Shown here: positions 1-6,154 of the stretch, piece by piece | Layout: every line of letters begins with the position of its first letter | How positions within the stretch are numbered: the first letter of the stretch is position 1 | NCBI GenBank assembly: GCA_023263235.1 | Contig: JALQXE010000040.1 | Span: 1 to 7,915 of the forward strand | Length of the DNA stretch: 7,915 nt | DNA from: Sediminibacterium sp. | GTDB lineage: Bacteria > Bacteroidota > Bacteroidia > Chitinophagales > Chitinophagaceae | Reading direction: 5' to 3' | Notes under the pieces: model-generated | Databases searched by the model: none | Told to the model about the DNA's origin: nothing | Seen by the model: only the letters and a program-made list of their open reading frames with translations | Translations under genes and position numbers: made by a program

Positions 1-1338
1 ACCTCTCATTTCACAAATACCTCTGCGGATGGGAGCTGTTAATTCCATTTTCAAAAGCATGGTATCGCCAGGCTTTACCATTTGTTTAAATTTACAGTTG
101 TCTATTTTTAAAAAGTAAGTATCATAGCTTCCTTCTGGCATTGCATTAATACAAAGAATACCCCCGGTTTGCGCCAAGGCCTCTATTTGTAATACGCCTG
201 GCATTACCGGGTTGCCTGGAAAATGTCCTGGGAAAAACCATTCATTGAAAGTTACATTTTTCACCCCTACAATAACCGTGTCGGACAATTCAATGATTTT
301 ATCAACAAATAAAAATGGGTAACGATGTGGTAATAACTTTTCAATTTGCTCTAAGTTAAAAACAGGCGTTACAGCAGGATCATAAACTGGTACATCTTTA
401 ACGTGCTTATTTTTTTTAATGTACTGCTTTATTTTTTTTGCAAACTCTACATTGCTGCTATGACCTGGACGGTTCGCAATAATGCGTGCTTTAATAGGGT
501 ATCCAATTAATGCTAAGTCACCTACAACATCTAATAATTTATGACGTGCAGGTTCGTTAGGAAACCTTAATTCTAAATTGTTTAAATAACCTTCGCTTTT
601 TACTTCAATTTTTTCACGTTTAAACACTTTGGCCAATCTCCCCATTTCCTCATCGGTAACTGGCTTATCCACTACCACAATTGCATTATTGATATCGCCA
701 CCTTTGATAAGGTCGTGCTCCAATAAAGCTTCTAATTCATGTAAGAAACAAAAAGTACGACAAGGTGAGATTTCAGCTTTAAATTCTTTAATGGTTTTTA
801 ATGCCGCATGTTGTGTTCCTAAAACAGGGCTGTTAAAATCTATTAAAGTTGTTATTTGATAATCCAATGAAGGTAAGGCTACCATCTCCACTCTTTTACC
901 TTCATCATAATGGAAAATATTTTCATCAATACTATACCATGCTTTTGCAGCATCTTGCTCTAATACACCTGTTTTTTCAATTAGCTCAATAAATGGAGCA
1001 GAGCTGCCATCCATGATAGGAATTTCAGGACCATTTAATTCTATAAGTACATTGTCCACCCCTAATCCAACCAATGCAGCCAATATATGCTCAACCGTGC
1101 TTACTTTAGCATCACCCACTTGAAGGGTAGTTCCACGACTCGTATCGGTTACTAAATCACAATCGGCTTTAATGATGGGTTTGTTGGGAAGGTCTATACG
1201 TTGGAATTGAATTCCATAGCCTGGGTTGGCAGGATTCAATGTCATATCTACTAAAACTCCCGTATGTAAACCCGTACCGCTTATGCTAACACTAGCAGAT
1301 AGGGTATGCTGTTTATCGGGATTGAAATGCTCATCCAT
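1..1338 (-). CDS. lpxC/fabZ: Bifunctional LpxC/FabZ: UDP-3-O-acyl-GlcNAc deacetylase fused to 3-hydroxyacyl-ACP dehydratase (3' end off window)
   Basis: I translated this by hand from ATG 1336-1338; the frame stays open for 446 codons to the left edge. Residues about 10-305 are LpxC, the zinc deacetylase that commits to lipid A synthesis. It shows a GLHTG motif (23-27), E83-H84 in the STVEH motif, H266 and D270 in RHKLLD, and H293 in RPGHSS; these match the known zinc ligands and catalytic residues (E. coli E78, H79, H238, D242, H265). From about 329 to the edge is FabZ, with PHRYP (337-341), H372 in GHFPGNP and E386 in the LQIEALAQ helix; the 14-residue spacing of this catalytic pair is normal for FabZ. 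Probably only some 15-20 residues are missing. The fusion is a known arrangement in Bacteroidota. It lies 58 bases after lpxD and is probably cotranscribed with it. lpxA is the expected next gene, outside the window. Confidence 0.96.
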   Translation of the reverse strand, partial: MDEHFNPDKQHTLSASVSISGTGLHTGVLVDMTLNPANPGYGIQFQRIDLPNKPIIKADCDLVTDTSRGTTLQVGDAKVSTVEHILAALVGLGVDNVLIELNGPEIPIMDGSSAPFIELIEKTGVLEQDAAKAWYSIDENIFHYDEGKRVEMVALPSLDYQITTLIDFNSPVLGTQHAALKTIKEFKAEISPCRTFCFLHELEALLEHDLIKGGDINNAIVVVDKPVTDEEMGRLAKVFKREKIEVKSEGYLNNLELRFPNEPARHKLLDVVGDLALIGYPIKARIIANRPGHSSNVEFAKKIKQYIKKNKHVKDVPVYDPAVTPVFNLEQIEKLLPHRYPFLFVDKIIELSDTVIVGVKNVTFNEWFFPGHFPGNPVMPGVLQIEALAQTGGILCINAMPEGSYDTYFLKIDNCKFKQMVKPGDTMLLKMELTAPIRRGICEMRG

Positions 1339-1396
1339 AATATAATAAATTTATGCACCTACGCTTAATGTGGTGATTTTCACAAAATTAGGCTAA

Positions 1397-2443
1397 TTAG
1401 CCTTTTTGAGACAGTTGTGCGACCAATATTTCCAATTCTTTAACCCTTTTTTCCAAATTTGGCAGGTTTTTCATGTGAATTTGGGCTCTAAGGGCAGTAC
1501 TATGCTCGGCAGCAGGGAATCCAGTAATGGTAGTATTGGCTTGTGAAATGGTCTTGGTTATACCACTTCGGGCAGCCACTTTCACCCCGTCCGCAATGCT
1601 TAGGTGTCCTGCAGTACCTGCCTGGCCACCTATCATTACCCCTTTTCCAACCTTGGTGCTACCGCTTAAACCAGTTTGTGCGGCAATAACTGTGTTTTCT
1701 CCCACTTCAACGTTGTGGGCTACTTGTATAAGGTTATCTAACTTAACTCCTTTTCTAATAATGGTTGAACCTATGGTGGCTCTGTCTATAGTTGTGTTGG
1801 ATCCTACCTCCACATTGTCCTCAATAATTACATTTCCTAGTTGAGGTATTTTTTGATAACTACCGTCTGCAGTGGGTGCAAATCCAAAACCGTCACTCCC
1901 AATAATAGCTCCCGAGTGAATAGTTATATTGTTTCCTAAAATACAATCTCCGTATATCACAACGCCTGGATGCAAAATCACATTATTTCCAATTTTTACA
2001 TTTTCACCTATCACCACATTCGGAAAAATTTTTACATTTTTCCCTATTTGTACATTGTCTCCAATATGGGAAAATGCCGCAATATAATGGTTTTCACCTA
2101 AAGTTGCAGAACTTGAAATGTAAGATGGACTTTGAACCCCCGTTAAGTTTTGTGTTTTTAATTCCTGATATTTAGTGAGTAGTGTAGCAAATGCAGCATA
2201 AGCATCTGGTACTCTAATTAATGTTGCAGGAATAGGTGTTTTTAATACCTGACTTTCATTGATAATTACAATGCTTGCTTTAGTGGTATATAAAAACTCT
2301 TCGTATTTTGGGTTGGCTAAAAAAGTAATTTCTCCTTCTTTTGCTGCTTCTATTTTTCCAAATTGAGCAACGGCAACAGCAGCGTCTCCTTCCACTTTTC
2401 CTTGAATCATCATCGCAATCTGTTGTGCACTAAATTGTAGCAT
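1397..2443 (-). CDS. lpxD: UDP-3-O-(3-hydroxyacyl)glucosamine N-acyltransferase LpxD
   Basis: LpxD adds the second 3-hydroxyacyl chain, from acyl-ACP, to UDP-3-O-acyl-glucosamine in the cytoplasm; this is the third step of lipid A synthesis and uses the product of LpxC. The 348-residue length is usual for the family. Residues 1-100 form the N-terminal uridine-binding domain, including FLANPKYEEF (41-50). Residues about 105-300 are hexapeptide repeats of a left-handed parallel beta helix, for example IGDNVQIGKNVKI. The catalytic histidine is H243 in NLIQVAHNV, equivalent to E. coli H239; GSDGFGF lies at 182-188. The last 25 residues look like a helix or short coiled coil, as in known LpxD trimers. 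The ATG at 2441-2443 gives a normal LpxD N-terminus (MLQFSAQQIA). The gene starts 21 bases after the HD-domain gene, which supports one operon. Confidence 0.97.
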   Translation of the reverse strand: MLQFSAQQIAMMIQGKVEGDAAVAVAQFGKIEAAKEGEITFLANPKYEEFLYTTKASIVIINESQVLKTPIPATLIRVPDAYAAFATLLTKYQELKTQNLTGVQSPSYISSSATLGENHYIAAFSHIGDNVQIGKNVKIFPNVVIGENVKIGNNVILHPGVVIYGDCILGNNITIHSGAIIGSDGFGFAPTADGSYQKIPQLGNVIIEDNVEVGSNTTIDRATIGSTIIRKGVKLDNLIQVAHNVEVGENTVIAAQTGLSGSTKVGKGVMIGGQAGTAGHLSIADGVKVAARSGITKTISQANTTITGFPAAEHSTALRAQIHMKNLPNLEKRVKELEILVAQLSQKG

Positions 2444-2464
2444 GCTTAAATGTTTGAATGGGGG

Positions 2465-3694
2465 TTATTCGTTAAGTAAACAAATGTAAAATTTTTTCAC
2501 GGGGGCAGAAAGACTTTCCACAATTAATGCGTTCTGAATAGATGAAATATTAGCTATTTCGCCTGATTTTAGCAGAATTTTAATGGTTTCGTTGTCATTC
2601 TTGTACAAGGTATTGGAAACAGTGCCCTTAAAACACAAAAAGGAAAGGTCTGCTTCACTTAAAGAATGTCTCGCTTTTATGCTTTGATTTGCGTTTGCCC
2701 ATTGCTCATCCGAAATAGGGGCGGGCTGGATTTGACATTTATAACATTTGCGATTTAATAACCCTTTGCAAAGCATTGCCAAAACTGGATCATTATTGTT
2801 TTGCCATTGTTTAATAGCAAACATGATATCGGTGTCGTCCAAATTGCAATAGGTAGCTAGGTCAAGTTTGTCAATTTCAATATTGGCATTGCATAAAAAA
2901 TAATCAAGTAAGCTTCCCGTTTTAACAGAGTGATCATTTTGATTAAATAAATACTGTGCACGTTCAACAATTTTCACCAACATTTTTTCACTTGCGACAA
3001 CCGTTTTGTGACGGTATACTTGCCAGTACATAAGCTGTCTAGCAAATAAAAACTTTTCAACACTATTTAATCCTTTTTCCTCTACCACTAATTCGTTGTC
3101 TTTAACTGTAAGCATTTTTAAAATACGCTCGTAACCAACAACTCCCTCACTCACACCGGTAAAAAAACTATCTCTTGATAAATAATCTAAACGGTCAACA
3201 TCTAATTGGCCACTAATTAATTGGTGTAAGAATTTTTTATGGTATTGATTGGTGAATATTTGTATTGCTAGGGTAAGTTGTCCTTTTAAAATTGAATTTT
3301 CTTCCTCATTCAATGTCTGCATAATACGCAAAGAAATAGTTTCATGATCAATCCCTTTTAAAAGCACTTTTTCTAAAGCGTGTGAATAAGGTCCATGACC
3401 AATATCGTGTAACAAAATGGCAGCTTTGGCAGCCAATGCTTCTTGGTGTGTAATTTCAATTCCCTTTTCCTTTAATTCATTAATGGCAATCGTCATTAAA
3501 TGATAAGCACCTAAGGAATGATGAAGTCTTGTGTGCACAGCTCCTGGGTATACTAGTTGAGCCAATGCCATTTGTTGTATTCTTCTTAAGCGCTGATAAA
3601 AGGGGTGGCCAATGATTTCAAAAATAATTGGGTCATTGATTGTAATAAATCCATGAACCGGGTCGTTAATAATTTTGCGATGTGTAAAAGCCAT
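2465..3694 (-). CDS. HD-domain phosphohydrolase, SAMHD1/dGTPase-like
   Basis: This 409-residue protein belongs to the HD superfamily of metal-dependent phosphohydrolases, on the branch that includes dGTPases and SAMHD1. The N-terminus has the family's typical start, with DPVHGFI (11-17). The metal site reads H59 (RLHHSLG), H96-D97 (LLHDIGHGP) and D167 (LDVDRLDYLSRD). These correspond to SAMHD1 H167, H206-D207 and D311, and H105 to SAMHD1 H215. All catalytic residues are present, so the enzyme should be active; the substrate cannot be read from sequence. A deoxynucleoside triphosphate is the first guess, and other phosphoesters are possible. The C-terminal third (about 260-409) has no motif I recognise. 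It is the first gene of the lipid A operon, 21 bases before lpxD, a neighbourhood I recall from other Bacteroidota; a role in lipid A metabolism is not shown. Confidence 0.9.
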   Translation of the reverse strand: MAFTHRKIINDPVHGFITINDPIIFEIIGHPFYQRLRRIQQMALAQLVYPGAVHTRLHHSLGAYHLMTIAINELKEKGIEITHQEALAAKAAILLHDIGHGPYSHALEKVLLKGIDHETISLRIMQTLNEEENSILKGQLTLAIQIFTNQYHKKFLHQLISGQLDVDRLDYLSRDSFFTGVSEGVVGYERILKMLTVKDNELVVEEKGLNSVEKFLFARQLMYWQVYRHKTVVASEKMLVKIVERAQYLFNQNDHSVKTGSLLDYFLCNANIEIDKLDLATYCNLDDTDIMFAIKQWQNNNDPVLAMLCKGLLNRKCYKCQIQPAPISDEQWANANQSIKARHSLSEADLSFLCFKGTVSNTLYKNDNETIKILLKSGEIANISSIQNALIVESLSAPVKKFYICLLNE

Positions 3695-3710
3695 AAAAAT
3701 TGAGTGTTGG

Positions 3711-3718
3711 TAAAGGTA
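3711..3718 (-). promoter_or_regulatory. Possible -7 promoter element of the HD-lpxD-lpxC/fabZ operon
   Basis: On the minus strand this reads TACCTTTA, one base away from the Bacteroidota -7 consensus TAnnTTTG. It lies about 16 bases upstream of the HD-gene ATG, so the leader would be very short. No good -33 TTTG is seen at the expected distance. Weak inference. Confidence 0.25.
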
Positions 3719-3771
3719 CGAAATGTGAATAACTACTGCGCGCTTTTTACCCCCTTAGTTTGCTAAAAAAC

Positions 3772-3779
3772 TATATTTG
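3772..3779 (+). promoter_or_regulatory. Bacteroidota-type -7 promoter element (TAnnTTTG)
   Basis: TATATTTG matches the Bacteroidota sigma-A -7 consensus TAnnTTTG exactly. It sits in the divergent region 36-44 bases before the likely ATG at 3816. The T-rich run at about 3744-3748 may be a poor -33 element. Transcription would begin near 3786, inside the longest open frame, which excludes the TTG at 3777 as the start of the next gene. Confidence 0.5.
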
Positions 3780-3815
3780 TATGTCTACTTACTACCCTAT
3801 AAATCAATGCATAAT

Positions 3816-4088
3816 ATGAAATTGACACAAACTACTTTAAACAAATTGGAAGATATTTTAGGCGAATCAGAATTTGTGGTGAGATACGAGAGAGGCAACT
3901 TTCAAAGCGGTTGGTGTTTATTGGAATCTAAAAGAATTGTGGTATTGAATAAGTTCTTGAATTTAGAAGCGCGCATTAATACATTACTTGAATTAATACC
4001 TCAGTTAGAAATTGAATTTGATAAGCTTACTCATGATTCTCAAAAATTGTACGAAGAAGTGAAGCGCTTGTCATTGTCAGAAGCATAA
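3816..4088 (+). CDS. Conserved hypothetical protein, 90 residues
   Basis: I do not know the function. The protein (MKLTQTTLNKLEDILGE...) is small, soluble and mixed alpha/beta. An N-terminal helix is followed by a strand-rich part (FVVRYERGNFQSGWCLL, then RIVVLNKFLNLE) and by C-terminal helices (about 48-90) rich in Leu, Glu and Lys, possibly a short coiled coil. No signal peptide or membrane segment is seen. I recall similar short proteins beside housekeeping genes in other Bacteroidota, but could not search. The ATG at 3816 is preferred, and the in-frame ATG at 3807 (MHNMKL) is the alternative. A frame extended back to TTG 3777 would place the start inside the promoter element. The next gene begins 19 bases later on the same strand, so the two are probably cotranscribed. 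Confidence 0.75.
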   Translation: MKLTQTTLNKLEDILGESEFVVRYERGNFQSGWCLLESKRIVVLNKFLNLEARINTLLELIPQLEIEFDKLTHDSQKLYEEVKRLSLSEA

Positions 4089-4097
4089 TTGAATTTG

Positions 4098-4116
4098 ACC
4101 CACTACAATGGTGGGT
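4098..4116 (+). other. Short hairpin covering the start of the MBL-fold hydrolase gene
   Basis: ACCCAC (4098-4103) and GTGGGT (4111-4116) are perfect 6-base arms around a 7-base loop, TACAATG. The ATG at 4108-4110 is in the loop and the following GTG codon is in the right arm. There is no U-tract after it, so it is not a standard terminator. It could reduce initiation at 4108, or mean that translation starts downstream. Confidence 0.4.
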
Positions 4117-4914
4117 TCATTATACCATACCGCAGCTAAAGCTTCAAAATTGCTAAATATTACCATTTTAGGATCTGGAACCAGCACAGGGGTGCCGTTA
4201 ATTGGATGCAACTGTGAAGTATGTGTTTCCAAAGACCCTAGAGATAGCAGGTTAAGAACCAGCATAAAAATTCAGTCCGAAAATAGAACAGTGGTAATTG
4301 ACACCACACCTGATTTTAGGTATCAAATGTTGCGTACGCAAACTACACAATTAGATGCAGTAGTTTTTACCCATCCGCACCGTGATCATTATGCAGGGTT
4401 GGATGATATTAGGCCATTTAATTTCCATTCCAATAAGTCAATGGAAATATATGCAAACGCAATCACTCAGGTGGCTATCAAAAGAGATTTTTATTATGCT
4501 TTCGAAAAAAACAAGGATGCTGGTTTACCTGAAATGATAATTCATACAATTGAACAGGATCCTTTCATCATTGGCGATTTAAAATTTATTCCTATTCAAG
4601 TAATGCATAGAGAATTACCAGTTTTGGGATTTAGGGTAGATGATTTCTCTTATGTCACTGATTTAAATTATATAAGTGATGTAGAGAAGGAAAAAATAAG
4701 AGGGTCCAAAGTACTTATTTTAAGTGCCTTACGCCCACAACCGCATCCCACGCATTTTACATTGGCTGAGTCCATTGCGCTGGCAACCGAGTTGGAAGTA
4801 CCTCAGGTTTATTTCACGCATTTTAGCCACCAAATTGGTTTGCAAGCAAAAGTTGAACCGCAGCTACCTTCCTTTATAAAAATGGCTTTTGACGGATTAC
4901 AATTCACCGTGTAG
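4108..4914 (+). CDS. PhnP-like metallo-beta-lactamase-fold hydrolase
   Basis: This is a 268-residue MBL-fold hydrolase of the PhnP type. PhnP is a phosphodiesterase that opens 5-phosphoribosyl 1,2-cyclic phosphate; the actual substrate here is not known. The core begins with ITILGSGTSTGVP (18-30). The metal-binding motif is THPHRDH (H89, H91, D93, H94), and other likely ligands are H167 (VMHRELPVLGFR), D185 (YVTDLN) and H238/H241 (YFTHFSH). The GCNCEVC motif (C34, C36, C39) matches the structural zinc site of PhnP, which uses three cysteines and a histidine. No phn genes are nearby, so a phosphonate role is doubtful. The start is uncertain: family members usually begin just before the ITILG strand, and the first 14 or so residues from ATG 4108 look like an extension. 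TTG at 4150 is a possible alternative. Confidence 0.88.
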   Translation: MVGSLYHTAAKASKLLNITILGSGTSTGVPLIGCNCEVCVSKDPRDSRLRTSIKIQSENRTVVIDTTPDFRYQMLRTQTTQLDAVVFTHPHRDHYAGLDDIRPFNFHSNKSMEIYANAITQVAIKRDFYYAFEKNKDAGLPEMIIHTIEQDPFIIGDLKFIPIQVMHRELPVLGFRVDDFSYVTDLNYISDVEKEKIRGSKVLILSALRPQPHPTHFTLAESIALATELEVPQVYFTHFSHQIGLQAKVEPQLPSFIKMAFDGLQFTV

Positions 4915-4933
4915 GATTCATCCTATTTATTTT
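4912..4933 (+). terminator. Weak candidate terminator after the MBL-fold gene
   Basis: TAGGA (4912-4916) and TCCTA (4921-4925) form a 5-base stem with loop TTCA, followed by TTTATTTT. The stem overlaps the TAG stop codon. It is short and AT-rich, so it may act only partly and let transcription continue into the next gene. Confidence 0.3.
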
Positions 4934-4988
4934 GCATGGTATAATTACGTTTATGACGCATGATAAAACAGTTTAGTTTGCGACTAAA

Positions 4989-5837
4989 ATGTTACAACCT
5001 AACTGGAAAGTCTTTTTTATTTTTTCAAATAAAGAAATGAAGGGCATCATTGTATTAGGGGTTCTATTATTTGGATCTGTTCTTATCCGTTTTTTGTTTC
5101 CACAACATGCCACAAAGCCAGATGCTTTAATTGAAGCAAAAAATAGTACACCAGTTTTGCATTTGGTTGATTTCGACCCCAATACTATTGACAGTGTTCA
5201 AGCTATTTATATAGGACTGCCCATAAAACAGGTAAATAATTTATTACGTTACAGGGCAAAAGGAGGGTATTTTAAAACTGCTGAAAGTTTTTCAAAGTTA
5301 TATGGCTTATCACCCTCAATATATAACGCTTTGGCTCCTTATATTAAAATTGGTATAGACAAGCGTATTGGGGGAGGAGCTTTTGTAGATAATCATTTTC
5401 AAAAGTTAAATGGGGATCAACAAGCTTCAGCAATGTGGAAGATAGATTTGAATGTTGCCAATGAGTCAGAGTGGGAACAAAAAACAGGGCTACCCGTTTA
5501 TTTAATTCAAAGAATTATGGCATATAAGCAATATAGAGGTGCCTTCACAAAGCCAAGTGAATTGAGTAAGGTTTATGGTTTGTCGGATTCGGTTTATCAG
5601 TCCTTGAGGGAGCATTTGGAGGTTCGTAAACAAACTAGTATACAATTGAATGCCGGGGCGATGCAGTTTAATGATTGGAAAGCATTAGGCATGTTCACAG
5701 CGCCGCAAATTTGGACCATTTTAAAGTTAAAACGTTCTTCACAAGGCAAGCTTTATTGGTCAAGTATGGTGGAGACTTTGGATTTAACACAAGAGGAGGC
5801 TATGCTAGTAAAGTCCAAAGTTAGATTTGATAATTAA
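4989..5837 (+). CDS. Membrane-anchored helix-hairpin-helix protein, ComEA-like repeats
   Basis: The 282-residue protein has one N-terminal membrane segment (about 18-37, GIIVLGVLLFGSVLIRFLF) with few charged residues before it. The rest is probably periplasmic, though sequence alone cannot prove the side. It holds ComEA-type helix-hairpin-helix units. Unit 1 (about 61-121) contains DFDPNTID and GLSPSIYNAL; unit 2 (about 151-212) contains IDLNVANESEW and GLSDSVYQSL. A diverged unit 3 lies at about 218-280, starting IQLNAG. Such domains bind DNA without sequence specificity in ComEA, but also appear in other Bacteroidota envelope proteins and can mediate protein contacts. DNA binding or uptake is therefore only a possibility. 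M1 gives a complete anchor; M17 is a possible later start. It lies 74 bases after the hydrolase gene and is the last gene before a strong terminator. Confidence 0.82.
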   Translation: MLQPNWKVFFIFSNKEMKGIIVLGVLLFGSVLIRFLFPQHATKPDALIEAKNSTPVLHLVDFDPNTIDSVQAIYIGLPIKQVNNLLRYRAKGGYFKTAESFSKLYGLSPSIYNALAPYIKIGIDKRIGGGAFVDNHFQKLNGDQQASAMWKIDLNVANESEWEQKTGLPVYLIQRIMAYKQYRGAFTKPSELSKVYGLSDSVYQSLREHLEVRKQTSIQLNAGAMQFNDWKALGMFTAPQIWTILKLKRSSQGKLYWSSMVETLDLTQEEAMLVKSKVRFDN

Positions 5838-5948
5838 ACGGCCAAAATGAGCATGCAGGAGCATATTTTTTTCAGAAAACATTGTTTTTTCTAAAAAAAT
5901 TGCTAGTATTGGTATAGGATTTAATCCTCGTTTATGATTGCTTGCTTG
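5838..5948. other. AT-rich intergenic region after the helix-hairpin-helix gene
   Basis: These 111 bases hold no supported gene. They contain T-runs and A-runs at about 5865-5900 and an imperfect inverted repeat, AGGATT-T-AATCCT, at 5916-5928. This is followed by the segment CGTTTATGA (5929-5937), also found at 4948-4956. Confidence 0.5.
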
Positions 5949-5977
5949 AATGCCTTCTATAAAAGAAGGCATTTTTT
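5949..5977 (+). terminator. Strong rho-independent terminator for the plus-strand genes
   Basis: AATGCCTTCT (5949-5958) and AGAAGGCATT (5964-5973) are perfect 10-base arms around a 5-base loop, ATAAA, followed by a run of six T (5972-5977). The orientation fits termination of the plus-strand genes. The minus strand has no T-run after the hairpin, so it should act less well for the clpX side. The T-run overlaps the stop codon of the convergent 50-residue gene. Confidence 0.85.
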
Positions 5978-6128
5978 ATTTTCCGCCTGCTTTGAAAATT
6001 TGATTTACCGCACCCCCTAACATTGGGAACTTTTCTTTTACAAAAGCAGCAATGGTTTCAATAGATTGTTTTGCTTGCTCTGGAGTTACGCCTGTTTCTT
6101 TTACTAAACGATCGATTAATTCTTGCAT
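5976..6128 (-). CDS. Small conserved-looking hypothetical protein, 50 residues
   Basis: I read this small frame from ATG 6126-6128 to a TAA at 5976-5978. It begins MQELIDRLVKETGVTPEQ and ends VNQIFKAGGK. It looks like a real soluble helical protein: an amphipathic helix, a turn with a TPEQA helix cap, a second helix (QSIETIAAFVKEKF), then a Gly-rich hinge (PMLGGAV) and a short basic tail. Codon use resembles that of its neighbours. It begins 26 bases after clpX on the same strand and would be on the same transcript. I recall short proteins of this helical style in Bacteroidota, but I cannot name the family or the function. Its stop lies in the T-run of the convergent terminator. Confidence 0.65.
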   Translation of the reverse strand: MQELIDRLVKETGVTPEQAKQSIETIAAFVKEKFPMLGGAVNQIFKAGGK

Positions 6129-6154
6129 GATTAAATTTTTAATGGTTTTATAGG

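Noticed and set aside
629..859. Plus-strand open frame opposite lpxC
   Set aside because: The minus strand encodes LpxC here without interruption.
1391..1402. Perfect palindrome GGCTAATTAGCC at the lpxD stop, followed on the plus strand by TTTTT
   Set aside because: Too short for a stable hairpin, the T-run is on the strand that is not transcribed there, and it overlaps lpxD codons.
1527..1844. Plus-strand open frame opposite lpxD
   Set aside because: It is antisense to well-supported LpxD codons and its translation has no recognisable pattern.
3777..3815. Upstream extension of the 90-residue gene from TTG 3777
   Set aside because: The TTG is inside the TATATTTG promoter element and the added residues do not look like part of the protein; the ATG at 3816 is better.
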